DNA of 64,000 bases from Fasciolopsis buskii (taxonomy: Eukaryota > Platyhelminthes > Trematoda > Plagiorchiida > Fasciolidae). Both the position numbers and the translations under genes were made by a program. Each line of letters starts with the position of its first letter. Position 1 is the first letter of the stretch. Below the pieces are notes generated by a model that did no database searches, was not told the origin of the DNA, and worked only from the letters and a program-made list of their open reading frames with translations. Location: NCBI GenBank assembly GCA_008360955.1, contig LUCM01008480.1, forward strand, positions 190,262 to 254,261. Direction: 5' to 3'. Below are positions 48,600-59,859 of the stretch, piece by piece.

Positions 48600-49006
48600 A
48601 CTAAAGTTACAGGGACAGAAACTTTGAAATGTTATTCATCAAAGTTAGCTTTCGTGGCAAACTCAACCGAGAAAACAGAGAACAACGAGACTAGAAATCA
48701 CTTACGAAACGAAACATGTTGCATTGTGCGATTTGCATTTTCGAACGTCTGTGCCCATTCCGTACACTGGGACGTTGGCATTAACAAGAGCTTTGTTGTA
48801 CCAGAGGACAGGGTAAATCGCAGGTGCTCACCAGTCTCACGTTGAATGTGAAAGGCAGAGGATCTGATGACAACGATTGCCTCAGTGTTTGCGTGTGTTC
48901 AGAGAAAGATGAGAAATGTACTTCTGAACTGTTGACTCCATTGTCATCTAATGCATTAGCTTACAGTTTTAATTATACTGTCACAGTAGAACTGTTTCAT
49001 GATTGA
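48600..49006 (+). other. Cys- and sequon-rich coding-like frames
   Basis: One plus frame (to about 48815) holds several NxS/T sites and CCIVRFAFSNVCAHSVHWDV, ending near a possible donor AGG/GTAAAT. Another frame (from about 48824) reads SDDNDCLSVCVCSEKDEKC and SSNALAYSFNYTVTVELF. The two would suit an extracellular domain. No GT...AG pair connects them in frame, so this is left as an unassigned coding-like segment, possibly exons or a relic. Confidence 0.22.
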
Positions 49007-49515
49007 GCGTCACGGATTGCGTGTTACCTTGTCCCAGTAAAATCCAGGGGGTCGCTAACCTATACTGGAGGATCCAGTCATGATAAGAAGTCCGTCAGTA
49101 GAGATCTGACGAAGCAGTCTCTTGGTTATCCCGGTTTTGAGTTGATTTAAGATGACAGTTCATTAACCATAGTCTAAAAAAGAATAATGGATTCAAAGAA
49201 AAGGGACTGCTTCCATCTACTCCCTTGAAAGTAAGTTCTTGACGGAAACAAATGCTTTGCTTTAAACCCATTTTTCACATGCTTAGCTGCTAGGCTTCCT
49301 AGCAGCATCCGACTAAATTTCCCATGAGTTGCATTGGCAAAAACAATTTCTTATTGCACTAGTTGTCAAGCAGGATAATCAGGACCACGCTTTCGATTGG
49401 TTCCAGCTGGATAGGCAGTGAATGGTGAACTTCTTCTCTGAGTTCGTTCTCGTCTTCTGAAACTTTTAGTCTTCCGTCTCCATTTGACGCTCTCTGTTCT
49501 TACGTCACTTATCAG

Positions 49516-49755
49516 TAATGAGCTTAGTAAAGCAAGCTGGATACTCACATCGATCTATGTCAAATAAAACCGTAAACGAGTTTCATTTTGATAGCTTGCT
49601 TGAGAGCAAGCACGCTATCAGCTTCCGAATCTCTGTTCCATTACCGTGTATACCGTCGCACAGACCGGTCAAAAGTGAGTCTAGAGCTGACAACAAATTG
49701 ACTAACAATTGCTGTCGCAGTTGTGAAAAGCGAATCTCGGATCCGAATAAAGTTA
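49516..49755 (+). CDS. Candidate exon 2 of the 46-54 kb gene, low-complexity basic/Ser-rich region
   Basis: Acceptor tract ctctgttcttacgtcacttatcag ends at 49515. Donor GTTA/GTAAGCT starts at 49756. The exon is phase 1 on both sides. It encodes MSLVKQAGYSHRSMSNKTVN, FHFDSLLESKHAISF, IPSHRPVKSESRADNKL and CCRSCEKRISDPNKV. The Ser/Arg/Lys-rich composition suggests a flexible linker region. The frame stays open past the donor into the SINE copy at 49800, but that part translates SINE sequence. The junction with exon 1 gives Val, and that with the next exon gives Ser. Confidence 0.42.
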
Positions 49756-49799
49756 GTAAGCTAAGTGTTTCGGGAACTACATCCAGATATACGCTACCC

Positions 49800-49972
49800 C
49801 GGAGGTGCCCAAGAGGATAAGGTCGTGGCGTTTGGACGTGAAGGTCGCGGTTTCGAATCCCTCCACCGCCGGTCAAATTCCCCCACTTGGCAGCCCTCAG
49901 TTGGCGGCGACCCCTTCCCGAAAAATAATGTACTTTATTTCATTAATAAAGGAAGCAAAAGATAAAATAAAA
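49800..49972 (+). repeat. tRNA-derived SINE, copy 4
   Basis: The head is ggaggtgcccaagaggataa with full-length A-to-B spacing and a B box ggtttcgaatcc. The shared body (cacttggcagccctcagttg) and tail (tttcattaataaaggaagc) follow. It starts 44 bases after the donor of the candidate exon at 49516-49755. Confidence 0.9.
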
Positions 49973-51149
49973 GTTTTCAACAAACGAATCACCGCAAGCA
50001 GCGAGTCACCGTATTATGAGAATATCCTTGACTGAGGAGGATAGATCTGCCCTTTTTATACAACATTCTGGTTAATAGCCGTCTATCTTCTGTGAGATTC
50101 TAAGGGTTAGTTTGCACGTGAACGATATTGTGACTCACATTATTAGCCTACAGAAACGGAGAGGGCTTCTACAGTTTTAAGCAGAAAATCGGTTATCTCT
50201 GTATAGTAACACATGGCGTTCTGTAACCGTGGTACGCTGAATCAGATAGACCATTTCGCAGCGGACTACCGTTTGTGCAGTGCTGTTCAAAACTGCAAAG
50301 TCAAACCACTTAGCAGTCCTGATAAGATTTCCCCTCCATTCTAGTAGTCATAGAAATAAACTGCAAATCCTGCTATCTGCAAAATCTGCATGGCCGGTCG
50401 GTTGATATCAGTTGTGGACAGGAACCGTCAGATAATAGCAAACGGAACGAGCAGTAAAATCACATCAAATAAAGGTGCACTTTGCTGCCATCCTAGATCC
50501 CGTATAGAGAACACTGGGTTTCTCAATGACCGCCGAGTCAAATGTAGCAGATTTGGCAGCAATGTAATTTTAAAGAGGTGAATGTGTTGCGAGATACAAA
50601 CTCGGGTACCAAAAAACCTCTAAACAGTTGTTATGCTTGTTAAGATCGATTATTCCGGGAAATGGAAACACGTTTCAGGTCACAGAAAAAGACTGTCTAA
50701 ATTTATACACAACTCTGGTAATCGCTGAATTACCAGTCGATGAGATTTGTCATTGAAATGGACAGCCTACTCATGATAAACAATGAAGGCATTCGTTGAG
50801 CACAACACCCCAAAGGGCGGATTAGCCGCCCTTATGCTAATGCAGATTTTCGACTTTAACAAATTCACATCCTTGGAAGGTGTACTTTGACTCTCCAACA
50901 GAAGTTGACCAGAGCAACGCTGAACTACTGAGGCGTATAAATGCGGCCAAATGAATGGTGATGCTTTGAAAAAATCATTTGTCATCATGTGCCATGGCAA
51001 CTGGAATGGGAGGTGCATTTTATCATACGGCGAATCATTGGTTGAGCTGATCTTCAGGAACGAATATGCAACAATCGTAGTAATCGATATAGGCGGAGCA
51101 CTGATCTGTCTTTAACTGGGTCGTGCGAGGAAAGTGCGTAAACGGCAAG
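49973..51149. other. Presumed intron
   Basis: A short frame at 50400-50575 (SVVDRNRQIIANGTSSK, ending near donor AAGAG/GTGAAT) might be a further exon. Its exit phase does not fit its neighbours, so it is not called. Confidence 0.3.
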
Positions 51150-51350
51150 GCAAATTTTGCCCTGGTCGACGATGCAACGAGTGGATTGTTGCTCATCCTC
51201 AGTTGCTTGAAACTTGCAAGGAATACCGTCATACAAGAGTTTTTTTACCCTTCATTGAAAATGACCCTTCAACACTATTCAGTACTGGAACGTTATATCA
51301 AAGAAGTTGTGAATCTGCTGCAATCACTGTGCTCTTGTGTTTCTGGCAAA
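51150..51350 (+). CDS. Candidate exon 3 of the 46-54 kb gene, unknown protein
   Basis: The frame reads KFCPGRRCNEWIVAHPQLLE, CKEYRHTRVFLPFIENDP and GTLYQRSCESAAITVLLCFW up to a good donor (GGCAAA/GTAAGG, 51351). Entry at 51150 uses acceptor aaacggcaag, which is poor in pyrimidines. A better pyrimidine tract (ttgttgctcatcctcag) ends at 51209 and would give phase 0. With 51150, the exon is phase 1 on both sides and fits exons 2 and 4. The +1 frame is also open and helical-looking, so frame choice depends on the phase chain. Protein not recognised. Confidence 0.4.
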
Positions 51351-53397
51351 GTAAGGAGTTTTGATGTAGTGAACAAGAGTATCGTCATTTCTTTTTAACT
51401 TTTTCACAGACGAGAACCACTTAAAAAATTCGCAATATAATGGACGTACATTAGACTGACTTGCATGATCTGAGGCTTCGCTTGACATGTGCATGACAAT
51501 TTAAATTGCAAAGCGTTTTAGTGGATTGGAATTCATGGGTTCAGAGAACGATGCCTAAAAGTGAAGAAGCCAAAGCGTAAACACGGTCTTACTTACCTTG
51601 GCGGCTGTTTAACTAACAATAATAGCAGGGTATTAGAGACAAGGAAGAGTTTGTATAATGCCCTGGCTCATACACTAGTCTAAATCACATGTACTGTTCA
51701 CTTGATATATCAGTGAAGTTGAAGTTCTTGTTCACTGTACCGATGTGAACTCACTTTCGTTGTATGGCCAAGCGATAAGGAGTTTGCCTGCGATGTGTTT
51801 GTTGCTTAGAGGAATTCGACCATCAGTAGTGGCCTAGTATTGCTAGGATTGAATGGAATGTCCGCATGAGCAATATGCACTTTAGGACTTATATTAGGTC
51901 CTTGTTCTGAGACTACTCCATCGAAGCCTACCGTGCTCAGCAGAATTTATTCTTTGAGGCACATGTTGCAAATCGCAAATCTAGGTCAACCGTGCCACTC
52001 CCTGGTTCATTTTTTCTACCTCTCAGTGGATAAGGCTTGGCGGACATCAGCATATAGTGTGAGCAAATCAGAAAATTCATGAGACTGAACGAAATTGTGC
52101 AATATTGTTCTGTTTGGTATACATGTAACCTTGAAAAAACTTAGGTCGAAAACACTGCTTTGTTGTGGTAATAAAAAAGCCGAAATCTGTTTCTTTTTGT
52201 CACAATCTGCGACATTGGCATAATTTGATCCGGCAATTATTCTGTTAGAAAAGGCCAAGCTTTTCCGGCGTTTGGTGTCCTCAGGTCAAACACAAAAATT
52301 GAAAGCTAACATTTAGTTTCTGTGGTTATGGTTGAATAGTTCGAGATGCAGCAGATTACCTAAAAAGACGTTTTTCTGTAGTGCATCGGTTTCAATCCGG
52401 TTAAACGTCTTTCGATAAGATGAAAAAAGGTGGTCAAGTACAATCATCAACGATCCGGGGAATAACTTGAACTGTGAGGTCACTGACTTAGAATTGTTTT
52501 GCCTTCACTTTAAGAGTGTTTAATAAAAATTTTGATTAAGTTATCCCTTTCAAATTGACTTGGTTTGAATTCCAGTCCACATTTTCTGCTGCGCGGGACT
52601 TCCAACACACCGGTACTTGATGTCTGGTTCGGAACCAAAGAGAGTTAGTAATAATGAATCATACAATCTTGGTAACCGGCTGATTGAAGCCTTCCAGCTA
52701 GTTGCAGGTAAACCTATAGATCATGGGATTTTGTTGTAACACCACCGGTAGTTGTCGTCTTCAGTGATGCGGTGAGTATTCTATCTTCCATATAGTTTTA
52801 CATCCGAGGAAAAGAACCTCCGGTTAACAGGTTTGTGTGGCAGAATTTGAGCGATGAGCTCGCTGCCTAGATTTCTTTCATCATCGAATATTTCACGATT
52901 TGAATAACTTTCAAAAGCCAAACCCCGCTTGCTAATGCTTTGTACACTTGGCCTATAGTGAAGCGTCAAGCTATAACGAATGAAATAATTAGATTATTGT
53001 AAGAAATAACACAAAACTAAGATGACGAGATGACGGTAATGCAACAAGTAACTCCCCAAGTTGACATAATCTAATAGGGTTTCGTTTCTTAAATGCTAAC
53101 AAAAAAAGACTAACACCGAACCCTAGAAGAAAATGGAGTCTGTCCTAAGCCTGGGTGCAAATCAAATGACAATTCCATTCATAGTGGTGCTGAAAAGCTC
53201 GCGGGCGGAGCATCAACCTCAGTGAAGAAAAAACGTGAAAAAATGACTCGTTCAAATTTATCCGGAAACCACAAAGTGGCTCGCAAATTTGATTCCAGTG
53301 GATGGAAAAACATTCGCTTTTAGCAAGATCCTCGCTTTGTCTAACCAAATTCGGATCGACCTTATTTTCCCTTTTAGTCCTCTGTGCTAGTTTGCAG
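51351..53397. other. Presumed intron
   Basis: No repeat family or extra exon recognised. Confidence 0.3.
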
Positions 53398-53585
53398 AAT
53401 TGACGATATCTTGTAACGAAACTCTACAAAGCTATCGGAATGAACGAACACAAATGATTGAATACAACTCTGATGGACTGATTTGGCGACCATTGCTGTT
53501 CGGTCCCCTCTGCGATATACTGGCCAGCGAGAAACGGGATGGGCAATCAGCAGTGGATTTCGTGGCAGAGCAAATTGCTAGATGA
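53398..53585 (+). CDS. Candidate terminal exon of the 46-54 kb gene
   Basis: Acceptor ccttttagtcctctgtgctagtttgcag has a long pyrimidine tract and ends at 53397. The exon starts with two bases (phase 1), matching the phase-1 donor at 51351, and gives a Lys junction codon. It encodes LTISCNETLQSYRNERTQMI, then YNSDGLIWRPLLFGPLCDIL, then SEKRDGQSAVDFVAEQIAR, followed by TGA. Base composition is visibly richer in G+C than the flanks. An AATAAA at 54269-54274 could serve as polyadenylation signal. The protein is not recognised, but this is the best coding call of this gene. Confidence 0.48.
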
Positions 53586-55133
53586 AACCGATTGACTTTT
53601 GTGACTTAGTTTGACCGTTTCAACCTTTTTATTGTATGGTGGTCGTATCTTTATCATTGAATCTTTTGAGCAGTGCAAGCAGAAGAACGTTCATTGCGTC
53701 GCGGTTTAGACGAACTGGAAACATCCGTTGCTCCAGTCAAGTGAATGACTGGCAAACCGAGTTAACAAGCGAGATTGGGTAAACGGAACTCCTAATGTAA
53801 CCCGCTCATCAACTGAGAGCACAGTAAATCTAGCGGTACTTAAATCTAATACACCAAAACTAAACAAGACAGAGGTATCCACGTCGATCAGCAAATGGGA
53901 ATAACAGTACCTAGTATACCGGTCTGCATGAAACTCTCCATTATTCTCATTATTATTGGACGGTGAAAAAATGTTGATCATGCAAAATCATTTAGGAAAT
54001 GTGTAAATATAATGGATTATAACTCACGCAACTACAGAAGATGAGCATTCGGCTTTGAGTAAAATCCATGTCAGATAGCAAAAGTGACCACAACTCATAC
54101 TCCTATTTAAAAATGGAATTGACTGTGTGCCTGGTGAGCAGTTTCAAGTTTCTTTTGAGCAGTTTGCTATTTAAAATAACAATTATTTGATCTATTTCAG
54201 TGAGAAAACTTGCAATAGGCTTGGGAAATGCAAGTTTTTCTTCGATGAATGCTCTGTGACTGGGTATTAATAAACGCCACGCTGAATACATGCATTTTAC
54301 CGGTTTTCCCCAGCAACCAACATTACCGAATTCGTGATTTTCAGCGATATCATGTAAACATTAGATTGTTTGTTCACAGTTAACGTGATTGCTTTTATCC
54401 TGCTAGATTTTGCTTCCTACAGTGTATGTTTCAGCAGGCAGGATAATTTATGTCAATTAGACCAAAGTAATTTCTTCACTGCGCAGATTAGAGTCATGAG
54501 GGCGAAGGAGTAGCTGTGCACTCAGCGGGTAACAAAATTAGTCGAACGGTTACGTGAGAACTAAAGGGTTAGTAATGAATCAACGAAAGTAGAAAATGAT
54601 TACGGAACAGAATAAAGCTAACTGATAGGGAAACTATATAGAAGGTGACCAATCCAAGACCAAGTGAAAGTTACTGGGCTAACGCCAAATTAATAGCATT
54701 CGGTTTTGACGTGCGCAGAATTGTATGCGACTGTCGGAATATTATAGCCTATATGAGTTAAAATCTGCTGTCCCTCTTGACAAGATGGAATAGAAGACGC
54801 AAGGAATAAACTAATTCCACTACTCGCATCGTTGTGCGATTTGGTTGCATCAAAACAAATTGATTTTCAAGAAGGCCAGTCAGGTTTCACCACGTGATGG
54901 TGAACTCTAGGTACCAAACGGCCTAAGCCCATCATTAAAGACGTCGCGCGAGCAAAATCGTGGCCAAAAGCTTCATGCCAATCGAGCAAAACAAAAAGCA
55001 TACTAAACGACTTAAAATAGTGGATGCGGATCGCTACGAAGCTGCATTTATGAGACTTCAAGTTGTTTTTTGCCGAGTTGACATGCAACTGACACCCACT
55101 TGAACATTTCCAGTCTCGCAAGCTCTGTGTTTG
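53586..55133. other. Downstream spacer
   Basis: A possible polyadenylation signal lies at 54269-54274. The right part (54867 onward) is included in a minus-strand open frame that runs into the inverted-repeat arm. Confidence 0.3.
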
Positions 55134-55290
55134 GAGTTTAGATCGCAAACATTTTACCACTAGCTGAGATGGTATCACAGTGCTTAGGCAACAATCTATC
55201 GGCCCAGCTGCATTTGTATTAATGTTGCCTTGACATTGATTCCAGAGTTGATCCACCTTGCAAGATGCTACGGCTTCGACACTTAATTAG
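54867..55290 (-). CDS. Weak candidate minus-strand frame spanning unique DNA and the inverted-repeat arm
   Basis: The frame is open for about 140 codons: VASCKVDQLWNQCQGNINTN, GPIDCCLSTVIPSQLVV, then beyond the arm CSSGCQLHVNSAKNNLKSHK and EAFGHDFARATSLMMGLGRL. Five Cys cluster in the first half. Not recognised. The arm-encoded part is duplicated in opposite orientation at 56.26-56.41 kb, where the frame closes soon after the arm. If it was once coding, the left arm is the original and the right arm the copy. Confidence 0.22.
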
Positions 55291-55474
55291 TATTGGTACC
55301 GATTTCGGCGACCAAATTAGTTTTGTCGACGGCATAAATTTCGGCAATGCGGTCGCGAGACGCCCATCTAATTGGGGATCATACTAGATATTGCGAACTT
55401 TAAGTGGCTCGGTTTCCTTCAGACTGCAAAAATTTGACATTAACTTATTTCATTTGAAGCTTGAGCTTTAGTAG
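55134..55474 (+). repeat. Inverted repeat, left arm
   Basis: Complementary to 56071-56411. It contains gtcgcgagacgcccatc and cggcttcgacacttaatt, both found inverted in the right arm. Confidence 0.9.
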
Positions 55475-56070
55475 ATTGCATATTTGATCCACCTCAATTT
55501 GCTTGCCATGTTTCCTAAACTTCCGCACACTGATCAGGTAAGATGCTTCCACAGCAACCATCTCAAAGTTCAGGAAATATCCCTGCAGGCAAATGTTATT
55601 AGGTAGAAGAAAAAGCATTGCAGATGATTGAAATTCCAAAAGGAAATCTACTGCTTTTTGGATGTTTCAACCAAAACGGATAAATAAAAACCCCACAAAA
55701 AGAGCTTTAATAGTGAAGAAAAAGCAAACAGATGAACAAACAGAACCAAACACGGAAATAGTGCTTCCCAATACTAACATTTATCTGAAATGCTTGCAAG
55801 AATACTCCAAATAAGAAGATGGACAAACACACAAAGTCAGATGTGACGGCCGCAAAAAATGCTAAGGGGTGGAAGAAAGTTTGCTTCAGGTTTTTATGAA
55901 AATAAACTTGCTGCAAAAAGAAATGATCCTTTTTCGCTAGGATCGGAAATCTGGGCACGGTTTTTAACCTGGACCAAGCAGGCACAATACATGCAGGGGC
56001 ATTTGTGTACGTTTTGCATTCGTCCACACATTCCATCAACAGACGCATTCGACCACGTTAAATACACTAC

Positions 56071-56411
56071 CTAATAAAGCTCAAGCTTTAAATAAAATAA
56101 GTTAATGTCAATTTTTTGCAGTCTGAAGGAAACCGAGCCACTTAAAGTTCGCAATATCTAGCATGATCCCCAATTAGATGGGCGTCTCGCGACCGCATTG
56201 CCGAAATTTATGCCGTCGACAAAACTAATTTGGTCGCCGAAATCGGTACCAATACTAATTAAGTGTCGAAGCCGTAGCATCTTGCAAGGTGGATCAACTC
56301 TGGAATCAATGTCAAGGCAACATTAATACAAATGCAGCTGGGCCGATAGATTGTTGCCTAAGCACTGTGATACCATCTCAGCTAGTGGTAAAATGTTTGC
56401 GATCTAAACTC
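56071..56411 (-). repeat. Inverted repeat, right arm
   Basis: Complementary to 55134-55474. A single A/G difference lies in the gatcatactag motif, with a few more differences within about 45 bases of the spacer. Confidence 0.9.
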
Positions 56412-57819
56412 TGCCCTCAGCCCTCACCAAAATTTTGAAATACTTACCCGAAGCAACAAATCACACTAATATTCATCATCGATCAAATATAAACGATATT
56501 CTCCAAATTCATCGGCCTTCGGCATATTTCTTGAATTGCTGTCCATTTTGCATTGCCAATTAACGCTTTAATGTTGAGTTAATGAATGGATCACAAATTA
56601 TTCTATTCAAAATTTTATTTTCGTACGTCGGTCCAATTACGCTCAAAATTGATTATTTTCTGCTGATTCCACTTGAAACTTTACCTTCTGAATGCTTGAA
56701 TGTATTTCATTAGAGTTTGCGGCAAGCATGACTTCTCCGTGGCGTTTCTGCGTTTTCAATTGTTTCTTTCTCCTAAGCACAAAAGCTTCTGATAAAACAC
56801 AACTAAGATGCTGACATGGAGATTATTCCTGTTTTCCACACTGATTTCACTTCAGTGTAGGCCTCAAATACTGCTTAACACAATTCAATTAACTGTGGAT
56901 TCCGAGGCAATTCGATGTTGGTCTTGACGAGTCTATTCAAGTTCTTCAGAGTAAACTTTATTCCACGCACATGTTGGCGTAACCAGCGCTGAGACATGGG
57001 CTTCAATACCCAGTCTGTTCATGTTCAAGAGAAACAGGATTTTCAGTTCGAATAGTTGCATTACCTCCAGTAGACAAATAGTTATCAGGTTATCACGCGG
57101 TAAAAAATTTCAAACTGGACTACAATTTACAAAGTGACAAAACCGCGGTGGCTTTATCGTGATCGCAAAGTAAACAAACTGACTGAGTCCTGGTTTCATT
57201 GCTGATTGACTAGTCATGTCCAATTTTATGTGAAGAATACAATTTATGTAGTAAAATTTGCTCTCGAACGCTTCGTCTACGTTAGCTAAGCACGTCTGCT
57301 AAAAAACTAGCACGTAACTAGTTTTTCGCGTAGTACAAAATACACCAACGTTTGCCAACCACAAATAGTTGTTCAGACTGACCAAAGATAAATATGCATC
57401 ACGGATGCCAGCGGTTGGAAATGAGAATTTGTTTTGCAACGTTTTCGTACAAAAAAATGTTTTTAATTGGAAGCTGAAATGTAATGCGAAATCCTTTGCC
57501 GATTCCAAAGTTCCAATTCTTCAAGTTTTTCAAAATTGCTTGATGGGGTCCGTTAACTGCAGAAGAGAGAACGAGCATGTTCGTCAAGAGATGTGTTGTT
57601 TTTCAGGTTTCTGCCAAATATCGTTAAATGACCATGGGTATTTTTGTGCTAAATCATATGAATTTGGCTGTTTGTTAACGGCCAAAGTTAATTTCTGGTG
57701 ATTTCCTAATTAGGATGAACAGTTTAGGTTAGATCCACGTTTTTTTTACGCACGGAAGAGGATTTCTAGAGGGTATGGTGGATTGGATTCATAGTGCGTT
57801 TTTGACTACTACCGCCGAT
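56412..57819. other. Non-coding spacer
   Basis: No convincing gene. A frame at 57369-57701 (110 codons) is open on both strands in part and unrecognised. Confidence 0.35.
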
Positions 57820-58012
57820 TTGGCCATTGTGGTCAAGCGGTGGTTTGGCCGGCGGTGGTCAAGCGGACAAGGCCATGGCGTTCGGACGTGAAGGTCGCGG
57901 GTTCGAATCCTCCCGCCGCCGGTCAACGTTCCCACTTGGCAGCCCTCTGTTGGCCGCAGCCCCCTTTCCGAAAAATTATTTACATTGTTATTTCATTTAT
58001 AAAAGGAAGTGA
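57820..58012 (+). repeat. tRNA-derived SINE, copy 5, with duplicated head
   Basis: This is the best-preserved head. CCGGCGG (57849-57855) pairs perfectly with CCGCCGG (57916-57922) as a 7-bp tRNA acceptor stem. Between them are A box tggtcaagcggacaagg and B box gggttcgaatcc. Body (cacttggcagccctctgttg) and tail (ttatttcatttataaaag) follow. Just upstream, 57820-57840 is a second partial copy of the head (ttggccattgtggtcaagcg) joined in tandem. Confidence 0.92.
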
Positions 58013-58335
58013 ATGATAGAAAAGAATAGAATATTTCATGTGACAGCTCACCAAAGCTGACTTTTTCCGATCTTCTGTTGGCATTTTGGTCAGTTTAACA
58101 CAGGTCAAAATCGCATTGTTCTCGATCATCATGTTTTTGGCTATGCACTTACTTCAGTAATTGCCTTGATAATTAGTAGTTTACTAGATGTCTTCTGGCA
58201 TGAGCAACCAGTTTTGAATTCTTGAGTGCTCCTATAAAAGATTATTCCTTTGCGCCAATCCAACTGTGTGGAGAGACAGCATAAGAGGTAGTCTGCTTGT
58301 ATGTCTGGAAGTACGGCATACCGCATTAGCAGTAT

Positions 58336-58499
58336 TCAATTTTATCTTTTGCTTCCTATATTAACGAAATAACGAAGTACACCATTTTTCAGGAAGGGGG
58401 CTGCGGCCAACAGAGGATTACCAAGTGGTGGTGGGAAGGTTCAAACCCGCGACCTTCACGTTCGGACGCCATGGTCTTGTCCGCTTGACCACCGCCGGA
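58336..58499 (-). repeat. tRNA-derived SINE, copy 6, minus strand
   Basis: The reverse complement reads ccggcggtggtcaagcgg, atggcgtccgaacgtgaagg, a B box with one change (gggtttgaacc), and gttggccgcagccccc. It ends ttcgttaatataggaagc. About 14-16 bases between the head and the cacttgg motif are missing. It lies about 320 bases from copy 5 in opposite orientation. Confidence 0.9.
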
Positions 58500-59759
58500 C
58501 AGATTCACAACAGTGGCACAGATCATAATGACCAGTAAAAGCAAACGGCGGACAGTAAAAACTACCCTAAAGTAGGATTCGACACAAACAAGAACCCTGT
58601 TTCCTGGAATTAAAGAAACTGTCGTTGATCTTTTGTGTTGGAAAATCATCATTTCATTCGCATTTTGCTTTTGACAAACGCAAACACAACATTGTTTCTC
58701 GTCGTACAGAGATGCAAACGTTTTGTTTTTTCGCCTACTTACCAGACACCAGGAACCCAATGGAGGCAACCACTTTTAATTTGGGTCTGTTTAAGATGTT
58801 AAGTTAACCGCAATCTCACTGAAAACAGATGTTCGATTATTGGCCAACTCCGCGTATCGAGTGCTTTGATCCAATGTGCTGAAATCCTCTCAATGGAGCA
58901 TGCAAAATTACAGCCGTATTGGGAACACTGTTGGCCAGGCGCTCTGAGATTTCAACAAAACAACTTCTTTCTGAAGAAGAAAGTTTGCGTTATTAAATTC
59001 TAGGCCTAAAAGCAAAAACTGACCGCATTCTGATATTTGCTAGGCAGTATACCCTCTCACCTTCTCCCTTACAATCCTACAACTCCTCACGTTCCAGATA
59101 ATGGCACAAAGATTGAGCTAGGTTTCCTTAACTTTCACCTGACTTCGAGTCATAGCTATGAAGCACAGGAAAATTTTTTTGATCAACACGTATAAATAAT
59201 CATAGATATTGATCAAGCGATTGTGAACTTAATATTTATTTGCGCAAGTCAAATAGTAGACATATGGTTGCTCATTTTCGCTGTCATGATGGTTGATAAA
59301 CATTTAAATCGAAGCAAGACAGAACGGTTCCGGAACGGCGAAGCAATTATTGTCCTATTTACTAAACATTTCCGCCAAGGATATATGATTCATATAATAT
59401 CTCTGTTTGGTATATAAGCATTTTAAGCAGATGTTGTTATCAGATGTGTTTGTGTTTACGTATGTGAGTTGATTCAACTCCGTCACCAAGGACAAATTGA
59501 ATCCAATTAAGGATTGCAAACTGTTTCTTCCATCTTCGCGTGCGTGATTCGTGTTCTGTTCGTTTATTTGCTCCTTCCCAATAATCAAACAGGTTATATA
59601 TCGAGAGATACAACCATCTGACGCTTCATTCCACAAAGCCACGTCAATCGTAAGACCAGCTGAGACTAGGTGATAACCACAGGTTGTATCGGATGATTTT
59701 CAAATAGTTCCAAATAGCAACGGAAATATTCTCGGGAACCATTTCGGCTTTCCGTGCTT
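58500..59759. other. Non-coding spacer
   Basis: No convincing gene or repeat recognised. Confidence 0.35.
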
Positions 59760-59859
59760 ATCCAAATGCTTCAGGTAGACCAGCAACCGGAATCGATAAA
59801 ATCCATTCCGACTGAATGAATGATGTTTTTCCAAAGAGAGGGGTGGGTGGAGAGAAGCA

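Larger units (their letters stand above)
55134..56411. repeat. Large near-perfect inverted repeat (arms about 340 bases, spacer about 600)
   Basis: Left arm 55134-55474 and right arm 56071-56411 are inverse complements with only about five mismatches by eye, mostly at the inner ends. The outer limit is sharp: GAGTTTAGATCGC on the left, its complement ending at 56411 on the right, and unrelated sequence on either side. No target-site duplication was seen. The spacer has a 71-codon plus frame (55859-56071) and a longer hydrophobic minus frame, neither recognised. It could be a foldback/TIR element, a recent inverted duplication, or an assembly artefact. Confidence 0.9.

Noticed and set aside
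50553..50562. Alternative acceptor followed by ATTTGGC, considered as the NPF-like terminal exon
   Set aside because: The preceding sequence lacks a pyrimidine tract, the frame continues without an early stop or dibasic site, and it is much farther away than 34932.
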